Origin: JAEXOD01 sp963667875
Lineage (GTDB): Bacteria; Bacteroidota; Ignavibacteria; Ignavibacteriales; Melioribacteraceae
Reading direction: 5' to 3'
DNA: 64,000 bases
Assembly (NCBI GenBank): GCA_963667875.2
Contig: CAXXGC010000002.1
Location: forward strand, 496,001-560,000
The notes below the pieces were generated by a model. That model was not told where the DNA came from, did no database searches, and saw only the letters and a list, made by a program, of their open reading frames with translations. This document shows positions 48,118 through 56,812 of the stretch, in pieces; the first letter of the stretch is position 1; every line of letters starts with the position of its first letter. The translations under genes and the position numbers were made by a program.

Positions 48118-49575
48118 TAAATAACCATTTATCAAACCCGCCTGCGGGTGGAAGATGTATAGACACACAAACAAAAACAAACCAAAGCTGCGTAGCTGCG
48201 GTACAAAACACAACAAATATCGCGAATCATATTCCGCTATTTATTCCCAGCCATGAATGGCTGGGCTAATTAAAACCGATTGTGCCATTTACTGTTTTGA
48301 CAACACGATTTATAATAACTGCAATAAACAAAAAACAAACTATTTCGCCGCAACGTTTTTTATATCTCTTTTCATGCTGTTATTTTTTTTATCAGCTTGC
48401 AAATATTTGGTGGATTTCCAAACGTTATACCTTTATTTCCAACCATCATAAATTACCATTTATCAAACCCGCTTGCGGGTGGAAGATGTATAGATTAAAA
48501 AACAAAAACAAACCAAAGCTGCGTAGCTGCGACACAAAACACAACAATAATCAGCAATAATATTTTGCAGCTACGCAGCAATTATTGTCCAGGGGTGTTT
48601 CACATTCTATACACTCTATACACCTTTCTCCCATAAACGGGATTTATTCCTGCATATTATTAATTGTCGGCTGTGATATGTATTGGATTTATATTACGTA
48701 TGCCGTTATTTCCAACCATCATAAATTACCATTTATCAAACCCGCTTGCGGGTGGAAGATGTATAAAACAACATACCCACAACACCCCAAAGCTGCGTAG
48801 CTGCGGTACAAAACACAACAATAATCAGCAATAATATTTTGCAGCTACGCAGCAATTATTGTCCGGGGGTGTTTCACATTCTATACACTCTATACACCTT
48901 TCTCCCGTAAACGGGATTTATTCCTGCATATTATTAATTGTCGGCTATTGAATATTATTTTTATAACAAAATGTAATGCCGTTATTTCCAACCATCATAA
49001 ATTACCATTTATCAAACCCGCCTGCGGGTGAAAGATGTATAAAACAACATACCCACAACACCCCAAAGCTGCGTAGCTGCGACACAAAACACAACAATAA
49101 TCTGCAATAATATTTTGCAGCTACGCAGCAATTATTGTCCGGGGGTGTTTCACATTCTATACACTCTATACACCTTTCTCCCGTAAACGGGATTTATTCC
49201 TGCATATTATTAATTGTCGGCTATCGAATATTATTTTTATAACAAAATGTAATGCCGTTATTTCCAACCATCATAAATTGCAATTTAACAAACCCGCCTG
49301 CGGGTGAAAGATGTATAGACACACAAACAAAAACAAACCAAAGCTGCGTAGCTGCGACATTAAACACTTGTTTAGGCGATGTTTACATTTTTTACCTCTT
49401 TTTGCCCTGCATATTATTAATTGTCGGCTATTGAATATTATTTTTATAACAAAATGTAATGCCGTTATTTCCAACCATCATAAATTACCATTTATCAAAC
49501 CCGCCTGCGGTTGGAAGATGTATGGACACACAAACAAAAAGAACCAAAGCTGCGTAGCTGCGGCATTAAACACAA
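48118..49575 (+). repeat. Tandem array, six units of about 276 bp
   Basis: The marker ACCATTTATCAAACCCGC (or close variant) occurs at 48124, 48455, 48728, 49004, 49280 and 49487, spacings 331, 273, 276, 276 and 207 bp. The middle units are nearly identical. Each full unit carries, in order: a hairpin ACCCGC-CT-GCGGGT, the element AAGCTGCGTAGCTGCG, its inverse GCAGCTACGCAGC about 40 bp later, TTCACATTCTATACACTC, a hairpin TCCCGT-AA-ACGGGA and CATATTATTAATTGTCGGCT. Unit 1 has a different middle with its own hairpin, and unit 5 lacks about 70 bp. No coding content. Confidence 0.9.
48246..48265. repeat. Hairpin CCCAGCCAT-GA-ATGGCTGGG
   Basis: Perfect 9-bp stem with a 2-base loop, found only in unit 1 of the array. 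No T-run follows. Confidence 0.75.
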
Positions 49576-49585
49576 TTAAAACAAA

Positions 49586-49626
49586 AAAAGCTTCCCCGCT
49601 AAATAACATTTAACAGAAAAGCTTTT
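49586..49626 (-). terminator. serS intrinsic terminator
   Basis: On the minus strand a 19-bp stem closes a GTT loop; fifteen pairs are Watson-Crick and four are G-U. A short T-run follows (49585-49583, continuing the arm's TTTT). It begins 20 bp after the serS stop. Confidence 0.85.
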
Positions 49627-49646
49627 ATAATATATATTTAAATAGT

Positions 49647-50924
49647 CTACCCTATTATTTCAAACCCTGTATATTTTTGTAATACCTGAGGAACAATAAT
49701 TTTTCCTTCGGGTGTTTGATAATTTTCAAGAATAGAAACCATTAATCTGCTGGTAGCAAGACCGGAACCATTTAATGTATGTACAAATTCAAGCTTTTTA
49801 TCGCTCTCTTTTCTGTATCTAATTGATGCGCGGCGAGCTTGGAAATTTTCAAAATTGCTGCATGAAGAAGCTTCAAGCCATCTGTTTTCAGCGGGCGACC
49901 ATGTTTCAATGTCGTAACATTTTGCTGCCGAAAAACTTAAATCACCTGTACACAACATTAAAATTCTATAAGGAATTTTTAATGCCTGTAAAATATCTTC
50001 CGCATCTTGTACTAATTTTTCTAATTCATCGTATGATGTTTCAGGTTTTACAAATTTAACCATCTCAACTTTGTTAAACTGGTGAACACGTAAAAATCCT
50101 TTGCTGTCTTTTCCGTAACTTCCAGCTTCACGGCGGAAACATGCAGAGTAACCGGCATATTTAACAGGCAGATTTTTTTCTTCCAATATTTCGTTACGGT
50201 GTAAGTTTGTAATAGGCACTTCGGCAGTAGGAATTAAAAACAAATCATCTTTTGTTGCATGGTACATATCTTCTTCCATTTTAGGAATTTGTCCTGTACC
50301 TTTCATTGAATCCCGGTTTACAACAAACGGAGGAAATACTTCGGTATAATCATGTTCATTAATATGTTTATCAAGCATAAAATTAATTAACGACCTTTCC
50401 AAAGTTGCGCCTTTGCCTAAATATACAGGAAAACCGCTTCCGCTTATTTTTGCGCCGCGTTCAAAATCAAGTATATTTAATTTTTTGCCAAGTTCCAAAT
50501 GGTCAAAAACAGGTTCTTCATTTTCGTATGTAAAACCTTCGGGAAGCCAAGTTCTTACTACAACATTTTCGGCCGCCGATCTGCCCTTAGGAACTGAAGT
50601 ATGCGGTAAGTTTGGAATCCATAACAACAAAGTATTTAACTTTTCATCTATTTCGCGCAGCTGATCATCTAATTCTTTTATTTGATCCGATACAGCTTTC
50701 ATTTCGGTAACAATAGCATCAGTATTTTCGCCGGCTTTTTTCAAACGTGCAACATCTTGTGACACCTTATTTTTATTAGCTTTTAATTCTTCAGCTTTTA
50801 CAAGGTTTTCTCTTCTTTGTTTATCTAAGGCCAAAACTTCATCAACAGTGCTTTTTTCGTTTTTACTTTCAACACCTTGTTTAACAAGTTCAGGGTTTTC
50901 ACGGATATACTTTAAGTCTAACAT
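49647..50924 (-). CDS. serS: Seryl-tRNA synthetase
   Basis: 425 aa, normal length. Charges tRNA-Ser with serine. The N-terminal antiparallel coiled-coil arm (about 30-105, rich in Lys/Glu) contacts the tRNA long variable arm. Class II motifs are present: motif 2 (CFRREAGSYGKDSKGFLRVH, then QFNKVEMVKF) and motif 3 (LNGSGLATSRLMVSILENYQ). Motif 1 is near EVFPPFVVN. It lies 137 bp downstream of leuS on the same strand with a terminator-like hairpin between, so it may have its own promoter. No stand-out change. Confidence 0.97.
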   Translation of the reverse strand: MLDLKYIRENPELVKQGVESKNEKSTVDEVLALDKQRRENLVKAEELKANKNKVSQDVARLKKAGENTDAIVTEMKAVSDQIKELDDQLREIDEKLNTLLLWIPNLPHTSVPKGRSAAENVVVRTWLPEGFTYENEEPVFDHLELGKKLNILDFERGAKISGSGFPVYLGKGATLERSLINFMLDKHINEHDYTEVFPPFVVNRDSMKGTGQIPKMEEDMYHATKDDLFLIPTAEVPITNLHRNEILEEKNLPVKYAGYSACFRREAGSYGKDSKGFLRVHQFNKVEMVKFVKPETSYDELEKLVQDAEDILQALKIPYRILMLCTGDLSFSAAKCYDIETWSPAENRWLEASSCSNFENFQARRASIRYRKESDKKLEFVHTLNGSGLATSRLMVSILENYQTPEGKIIVPQVLQKYTGFEIIG

Positions 50925-51003
50925 TTAGTTAATTCCCAATTTTTTTAGATATCTAATAAAATTATTTTCACTTGGGCTAAAGCCCGGTTAAGTTTTTGTG
51001 CTA

Positions 51004-51027
51004 AACCCCGCCATACAAGGCGGGGTT
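51004..51027 (-). terminator. Terminator-like hairpin between leuS and serS
   Basis: AACCCCGCC-ATACAA-GGCGGGGTT forms a perfect 9-bp GC-rich stem, 35 bp after the leuS stop. The following minus-strand bases (TAGCACAAAAACTT) are not a strong T-run. A second small hairpin GGGCTTTAGCCC follows at about 50974-50985. Could attenuate leuS-serS read-through, or be another dispersed hairpin. Confidence 0.6.
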
Positions 51028-51061
51028 ATTTAAAATCTATAAAGCTGATGAACTATTTTAT

Positions 51062-53530
51062 TTATTTAACAACTATGTTGTAAATTTTATTTTTTACATA
51101 AATTTCTTTTACAATAATTTTACCGTCAGTATACGATTTAACTTTTTCATCGGCATAAACCACAGCTTTAACAGCTTCATCGGTACTGTTAATATCAACT
51201 TCAACTTTTGTACGCAATTTACCATTAACTTGAACAGGAATAATTACGCTGTCTTCAACTAATGCTTTTTCGTCAACACTAAAGAAAATAGGTTCTTCAA
51301 AAAGACTTTTTTCAAAACCGATAATTTCCCAGCATTCTTCGCCCAAATGAGGACCTACCGGAGCAACCATTGTTAATAATCTTTCCAAAGTATAAAGTTG
51401 TATTTCTTTGCTGCAATTATCAATATTATCGCTTATTACATTTATTGCTTCCATTAAAGCAGCAATAGTAGTGTTAAATCTAAAATTATCAATTTCTTTT
51501 TCGTATTTAACAATTGCCTGGTTAATTTTTCGATAAACCATTTTTTCGGAATCGTTTAAAAGAGAAATATCATAAATTTCTTTTGCTTTTACTTCTTTTG
51601 CAATTCCGGCCAAGTTGTTACAAATAGTATATATACGCTGTACAAAACGTTCAACACCAACTATTCCTTTATCGCTCCAGTCGCCGCCCAAATCGTATTG
51701 ACCCATAAACATTAAATACATTCTAAATACATCCGCGCCGTAAATGGAAATAAAATCATCGGGATTTACAACATTCCCTTTTGATTTTGACATTTTTGCG
51801 CCTGCATTGGTAATAGTACCCTGATGAATCAATTTTGTAAAAGGTTCATCACTGTTTACTAATCCTATATCGCGTAAAAACTTATGAACAAAACGTGCAT
51901 ATAATAAATGCATTGTTGCATGTTCGGCACCGCCTACATACATATCAACAGGAACCCACTTGTTGGCAAGTTCTGTATCAAACATTCCTTTATCGTATTT
52001 GGGGTTCAAATATCTTAAATAATACCACGATGAATCCACAAAAGTGTCCATTGTGTCAGGGTCGCGTTTTGCAGGCCCGCCGCATTTAGGACATGTGGTA
52101 TTCATAAATACTTCATGTTTTGCTAATGGTGAACCACCAGCCGGGTTAAATTCAACATCGTAAGGTAAAACAACCGGTAAATCCTCTTCATTAATGGGGA
52201 CTTCACCACATACAGGACAATTTACAATTGGTATTGGTGTTCCCCAATATCTTTGACGCGAAATAAGCCAGTCGCGTAATCTGTAATTTACTTTTCGGTC
52301 TCCAATCCCTTTTTCCTTCAAATAATCGGTAATTTTTTCTATTCCATCATCCGAATTTAGTCCATTAAACATACCCGAATTTATCATTGTGCCGCTTTCG
52401 GTATAAGCTTTTATAAGCTCATCATTTTCGTTTGTTCCGGGTTCTAAAATTACTTTTATTATTTGCAGATTATATTTTTTTGCAAAATCAAAATCTCTTT
52501 CATCATGTGCAGGAACTGCCATAACACAGCCTGTTCCGTAGGAAGCAAGTACATAATCAGCCACCCAGATAGGTACTTTTTGACCATTTACAGGATTAAT
52601 TGCATAAGCACCTGTGAATACGCCTGTTTTTTCTTTAACTGTTGATGTTCTTTCAATTTCCGAAAAATGTTTTACGGTATCAATATATTCATCAACCGCA
52701 GCTTTATTTTCAGCAGTAACAAGTTTTCCAACCAATTCGTTTTCCGGTGCCAAAACAACATAGGTAACACCAAATAATGTATCGGGACGAGTTGTAAAAA
52801 CAGTTATTATATCTTCATATCCTTCAATTTTAAACTGGGCTTCGGTACCAAAACTTTTACCTATCCAATTTGTCTGCATACTTTTAGTTTTTTCAGGCCA
52901 GTCAATTTTATCAAGTCCTTCAAGCAGTTCATCGGCGTAAGCGGTTGTTTTAAAGAACCATTGCGAAAGCATCCGTTTTTCAACTTTTGCGCCTGATCTT
53001 TCTGCTGTACCATCAGGTAAAACTTGTTCGTTTGCAAGTACTGTTTGGTCAACCGGATCCCAATTAACAGGAGCATTTTTCCGATAAGCCAATCCGCGTT
53101 TATACATTTGTAAAAACAACCATTGGTTCCATTTATAATATTCGGGAACACAAGTCATAAGTTCACTATCCCAATCGTACATACAGCCCATACGTTTTAA
53201 CATTTCACGTATATCTTTAATGTTATTCATTGTGCTGTCGTAAGGATGAACACCTGTTTTTATTGCATAACTTTCAGCCGGTAATCCAAAAGCATCGTAT
53301 CCCATCGGTTCAAAAACACTAAAACCTTTTAGCTTTTTGTAACGTGCCCATGAATCCGTTGGTCCGTAATTGTACCAATGCCCGCAATGTAACTTTGAGC
53401 CGGATGGATAGGAAAACATTACTAATGTATAAATCTTATTTTTAAGATTATTTAAATCGGTTTTGTGGATTTTTCGTTCTTCCCAACGTTTAACCCATTT
53501 GTCTTCTACTTCGGAATATGGATATTTCAT
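51062..53530 (-). CDS. leuS: Leucyl-tRNA synthetase
   Basis: 822 aa, usual for the bacterial form. Charges tRNA-Leu. The class I HIGH motif is His48-Cys-Gly-His51 in PSGSKLHCGHWYNYG; KMSKS is intact near residue 578 (GAKMSKSKGNVVNPDD). The editing domain (CP1) contains TTRPDTLFGVTYVVLAPE and the GTGCVMAVPAHDERDFDFA segment with its conserved Asp; a zinc-type CxxC...CxxC insert is seen (NCPVCG, TTCPKCGG). The C-terminal anticodon domain (VGPHLGEECW) and tail are complete. Stands upstream of serS on the same strand. Confidence 0.97.
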   Translation of the reverse strand: MKYPYSEVEDKWVKRWEERKIHKTDLNNLKNKIYTLVMFSYPSGSKLHCGHWYNYGPTDSWARYKKLKGFSVFEPMGYDAFGLPAESYAIKTGVHPYDSTMNNIKDIREMLKRMGCMYDWDSELMTCVPEYYKWNQWLFLQMYKRGLAYRKNAPVNWDPVDQTVLANEQVLPDGTAERSGAKVEKRMLSQWFFKTTAYADELLEGLDKIDWPEKTKSMQTNWIGKSFGTEAQFKIEGYEDIITVFTTRPDTLFGVTYVVLAPENELVGKLVTAENKAAVDEYIDTVKHFSEIERTSTVKEKTGVFTGAYAINPVNGQKVPIWVADYVLASYGTGCVMAVPAHDERDFDFAKKYNLQIIKVILEPGTNENDELIKAYTESGTMINSGMFNGLNSDDGIEKITDYLKEKGIGDRKVNYRLRDWLISRQRYWGTPIPIVNCPVCGEVPINEEDLPVVLPYDVEFNPAGGSPLAKHEVFMNTTCPKCGGPAKRDPDTMDTFVDSSWYYLRYLNPKYDKGMFDTELANKWVPVDMYVGGAEHATMHLLYARFVHKFLRDIGLVNSDEPFTKLIHQGTITNAGAKMSKSKGNVVNPDDFISIYGADVFRMYLMFMGQYDLGGDWSDKGIVGVERFVQRIYTICNNLAGIAKEVKAKEIYDISLLNDSEKMVYRKINQAIVKYEKEIDNFRFNTTIAALMEAINVISDNIDNCSKEIQLYTLERLLTMVAPVGPHLGEECWEIIGFEKSLFEEPIFFSVDEKALVEDSVIIPVQVNGKLRTKVEVDINSTDEAVKAVVYADEKVKSYTDGKIIVKEIYVKNKIYNIVVK

Positions 53531-53767
53531 CTTTTTATACGCAGTTTAATTATAAAATAACTTGAAAGGTATCAAATATTACGGTCTTTTTCAAGGAAAA
53601 ATTTGGATTTTGTTGGTTTAGTAATATTATATAAATTGAAGGATATTAGAAATCATTAATAATTACATAATATAACAATTATCTATAAAAAAATATTAAA
53701 CAAATAATAACATTTATTTTTGGGATTATTTTTTGTAAATTTATTAATTAAATATTGGCGGGGGAAA
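53531..53767. promoter_or_regulatory. Divergent intergenic region of leuS and the RecQ-ComFC gene
   Basis: 237 bp of AT-rich DNA that must carry both divergent promoters. No palindrome or clear promoter was identified; a GGGGG ribosome site occurs 4 bp before the RecQ-like ATG. Confidence 0.4.
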
Positions 53768-55777
53768 ATGTTTAAAGATGATGCGGAAAAGAAACTAAAA
53801 GAATTATTTAACATTGATAATTTTTATGATGATCAGTGGTTGGTTATACAAAAACTATTTAACAATAACAGAGTGTTACTAATCCAAAAAACCGGATATG
53901 GTAAATCTTTATGTTTTCAATTTCCGGCCATTTTTTTTGATGGTGTTACAATAGTTTTTTCACCTCTAATTGCTTTAATGCGCGATCAAGTGAACAAACT
54001 TAAATCGTTAGGCATTAAAGCCGAGTTAATTAATTATCAACAAGAAGAATTTGAAATTAATAATACGCTAGAATTAGCAAAAAACAATAAAATTAAAATA
54101 TTATATATATCTCCTGAAAGATTAGGAAATTCAGATTGGCAAAACGCGGTCAATTTTATGAAAATTTCGATGGTTGTTGTTGATGAAGCTCATTGTATTA
54201 GTACGTGGGGACACGATTTTAGATTGGATTATCAAAGAATAATAAATATTGTAAAGTTGATGCCTCAAAATTTCCCTATTTTAGCAACAACAGCCACAGC
54301 AACAAAACGTGTTGAGAAAGATATTCAATCACAAATTGGAAGCAATACCCAGATAATTCGCGGCAGTTTAGTTAGAAAAAATTTAGCACTTAATGTTATT
54401 CACCTAAATTCCGAAGATGAAAAAATGTTATGGCTACTTCAATATTTGCCAAATTTGGAAGGCAATGGAATAATTTATACCGGCACAAGAGCAAGCGCAG
54501 AGGTTTTTTGTTCATGGCTAATTTTTAATGGCATTAATTGTGTTTATTATCATGCCGGTTTAAATAAAGAAGAAAGACTGGAAATTGAAAACGGAATGAT
54601 GACAAACAAATATAAATGTATTGTTTCTACTAATGCATTAGGAATGGGAATTGATAAAAACGATATTCATTTTATTATCCACACGCAAATCACTCAATCT
54701 CCTGTTCACTACTATCAAGAAATAGGAAGAGCCGGACGTGACGGTAAAAAATCTAATATTTTTTTATTGTACAATAAAAATGAAGATTTAAAATTGCCAC
54801 AAGCATTTATTGAAAACGCCAGACCGTCAATACATAAATATTACAAAGTTATAAACACTCTTAAAAACGAGATGCTTGGTCTTACCAATATTGTAAAAAA
54901 AACCAATATTAAACAAAATCAGGTTCAAATTATTTTGGCGGATTTAATAGAGCAGAAAATAATAAATAAAATTTTTGACTCAAAACATGTTTTATACGAA
55001 TACCGTTATGGTGCCAAAGAATTAGATTTTACACGCTATAATGAATTAAAAGAATTACGTACTAAAGAATTAGAGGAAATTGTTAAATATACTGATTTAC
55101 TAACTTGCAGAATGAAATATTTGTGCAATTATTTGGATGATCAAATTGATGGCAATTGTGGAATTTGCGATAACGATACACAAGACAATTTTAATATTAT
55201 TCCTAATCAAAAATTCAACTTACTTTTGGATAATTTTGCCTATTATCCGGAACTTGCTTTTGAAATACAAAACACCAAACTGGTAAATGGTTTTGCTGCA
55301 TCAAGTTATGGTGTAACAAAAGTTGGCTCGTTAATAAACAAAAGCAAATACCAAAACGGTGGGGATTTTCCCGAAGAATTATTAAATAAATTAATAAAAT
55401 TGTATAAAACTAATTATTGTAATATAAAATTCGATTTGGTTTTATATGTTCCCCCAACGGAATCCGGTGATTTAGTAAAAAATTTAGCTTCAAGTTTTGC
55501 TAAAATTACTGGCATTCCAATTTCACATCATCTTATTAAACTTCGACAAACTTTACCTCAAAAATGTTTTGAATCGGCTATATTAAAAACTGATAACGTT
55601 AAAAACGCTTTTGATTACTCTTTTCCTGCGGAATTAGTTAATAAAAATATTTTATTAATAGATGATGTTTATGATAATGGAGCAACAATTAAAGAAATTG
55701 GGAAATTGTTGACAAAATATAATGCAAAGTTAATTAAACCAATAGTACTTGCTAAAACTGTTGGCGGTGAAAAATAA
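53768..55777 (+). CDS. RecQ-like DNA helicase fused to a ComFC-type phosphoribosyltransferase
   Basis: 669 aa from ATG 53768 (GGGGG upstream; an in-frame 53720 start gives a hydrophobic extension of no known type). Residues 1-345 are a superfamily 2 RecQ core: Walker A TGYGKS (Lys46), DEAH at 139-142, the RecQ loop (CISTWGHDFRLDY), STNALGMGIDK and YYQEIGRAGRDGK. A four-Cys zinc region (about 445-475, LTCRMKYLCNYL, CGICDND) follows. The C-terminal 180 residues are a ComFC-like phosphoribosyltransferase: FDLVLYVPPTESGDLVKNLA, a KLRQTLPQ motif and the PRPP loop ILLIDDVYDNGATIKE (Asp632-Asp633). The HRDC domain of E. coli RecQ is absent. The dprA-like gene starts 26 bp later, so the two are one operon and probably one system for handling foreign or damaged DNA. 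Confidence 0.88.
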   Translation: MFKDDAEKKLKELFNIDNFYDDQWLVIQKLFNNNRVLLIQKTGYGKSLCFQFPAIFFDGVTIVFSPLIALMRDQVNKLKSLGIKAELINYQQEEFEINNTLELAKNNKIKILYISPERLGNSDWQNAVNFMKISMVVVDEAHCISTWGHDFRLDYQRIINIVKLMPQNFPILATTATATKRVEKDIQSQIGSNTQIIRGSLVRKNLALNVIHLNSEDEKMLWLLQYLPNLEGNGIIYTGTRASAEVFCSWLIFNGINCVYYHAGLNKEERLEIENGMMTNKYKCIVSTNALGMGIDKNDIHFIIHTQITQSPVHYYQEIGRAGRDGKKSNIFLLYNKNEDLKLPQAFIENARPSIHKYYKVINTLKNEMLGLTNIVKKTNIKQNQVQIILADLIEQKIINKIFDSKHVLYEYRYGAKELDFTRYNELKELRTKELEEIVKYTDLLTCRMKYLCNYLDDQIDGNCGICDNDTQDNFNIIPNQKFNLLLDNFAYYPELAFEIQNTKLVNGFAASSYGVTKVGSLINKSKYQNGGDFPEELLNKLIKLYKTNYCNIKFDLVLYVPPTESGDLVKNLASSFAKITGIPISHHLIKLRQTLPQKCFESAILKTDNVKNAFDYSFPAELVNKNILLIDDVYDNGATIKEIGKLLTKYNAKLIKPIVLAKTVGGEK

Positions 55778-55803
55778 ATTCCATATTTTAATAAAAGCGA
55801 ACT

Positions 55804-56808
55804 ATGAAAAATTACAATAAATATACATATTTAATAACTTTGAATAACATTCCCGGATGGGGTCCTAAAAAAGTTAACCAAATCTTACAACTATTGATAA
55901 ATAAAAGTATATTAATAGAAGATCTCTTTATGTACGATTTGGCACAATTATCTCAACTAGAATGTTTCTCTAAACTTGATTTAGAAAAGTTTGAAGAATC
56001 GAAAAAAGAATTACCAAACAATTCATTTCTTGTAGAAAATTTAATTTCGCAAGGGTTTAGTATTATTCCTATCTTTTCAAAAGAGTATTCCGCAACTTTG
56101 CAAAACAATCTATCCAATAATAATGCTCCTCCAATTTTATATACAAAAGGGAATCTCCAAATATTGAAAGAAAAATCAATTGCAATAGTCGGATCGCGTG
56201 ATGCGGAAAGCAAGTCGTTACAATTTACCGATAATATAGCACGTATTGCCAGCAAAGAATTTAAAGTTATTGTTAGCGGTTTTGCCAAAGGTGTTGATAA
56301 GCAGGCACTTGATAGTGCAATTAAATATAACGGGCAAAGTATTATTGTTCTGCCTCAAGGAATTTTGACGTTTACAAGCGGATTTAAAAATTATTACAAA
56401 CAAATTATCGAAGGAAATGTGATTGTTGTTAGTACATTTCCGCCTAAAGCAGGTTGGAATGTAGGTTTAGCAATGACAAGAAATCAATACATCTATGGAT
56501 TGGCTTCGGAAATTTATGTTGCTCAATCCGCAGAAAAAGGTGGTACTTGGGAAGGTGTATTAGATGGGATAAAAAAGAATAGAACTGTTTTTGTTAGAAA
56601 ACCTGATTCAGATGAAAAAAATGCTAACAATATTTTGATTGAAAAAGGTGCCATTCCTGTTGATTTTGAAGGAAATATTATAAATGTTGAGACCAAAGTT
56701 ATTAATTCGGATAAAAAAAATAATTCAAAAGATCAAGAACAAATAAAAACAGTTAAACGGAAAAGCAACAAAATAATCGCATCCGATTTTATTCAGCCCT
56801 TATTTTAG
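55804..56808 (+). CDS. Divergent DprA/Smf-family DNA-processing protein
   Basis: 334 aa. Helix-hairpin-helix-like N terminus (NNIPGWGPKKVNQILQLL), then a Rossmann-type DprA core: SIAIVGSRDAESKSLQFTDN (canonical VGSR), VSGFAKGVDKQALDSAI (canonical SGxAxGID with Lys and Val changes), VLPQGI and VVSTFPPKAGWNVGLAMTRN. Typical DprA binds single-stranded DNA and loads RecA during transformation. This one lacks the usual winged-helix C terminus; after about residue 290 the tail is lysine rich and of low complexity. The FTSGFKNYYKQIIEGN and GGTWEGVLDGIKK segments resemble stand-alone, defence-associated DprA-like proteins more than housekeeping DprA. Operon partner of the RecQ-ComFC fusion. Confidence 0.85.
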   Translation: MKNYNKYTYLITLNNIPGWGPKKVNQILQLLINKSILIEDLFMYDLAQLSQLECFSKLDLEKFEESKKELPNNSFLVENLISQGFSIIPIFSKEYSATLQNNLSNNNAPPILYTKGNLQILKEKSIAIVGSRDAESKSLQFTDNIARIASKEFKVIVSGFAKGVDKQALDSAIKYNGQSIIVLPQGILTFTSGFKNYYKQIIEGNVIVVSTFPPKAGWNVGLAMTRNQYIYGLASEIYVAQSAEKGGTWEGVLDGIKKNRTVFVRKPDSDEKNANNILIEKGAIPVDFEGNIINVETKVINSDKKNNSKDQEQIKTVKRKSNKIIASDFIQPLF

Positions 56809-56812
56809 GTAT

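Larger units (their letters stand above)
47929..49646. other. Gene-free intergenic region holding a tandem repeat array
   Basis: 1718 bp between the exporter operon and serS. Short open frames on both strands recur with the repeat period, share no protein likeness and read hairpin DNA, so none is called. The content is the 276-bp array and the serS terminator. Confidence 0.85.

Noticed and set aside
48118..49575. Integron cassette array or CRISPR array
   Set aside because: No integrase or cas gene, no cassette ORFs or recognisable attC core sites, and the units are far too long for CRISPR repeats and lack unique spacers.
48023..49613. Short open frames of 60-100 codons on both strands, some repeated with the same peptide text
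   Set aside because: They follow the 276-bp repeat period, read hairpin DNA and have no signal, domain or ribosome site; they are by-products of the repeat.
53720..53767. Upstream extension of the RecQ-like protein as a membrane anchor
   Set aside because: Sixteen residues, partly hydrophobic but too short, and the ATG at 53768 has a good GGGGG ribosome site.
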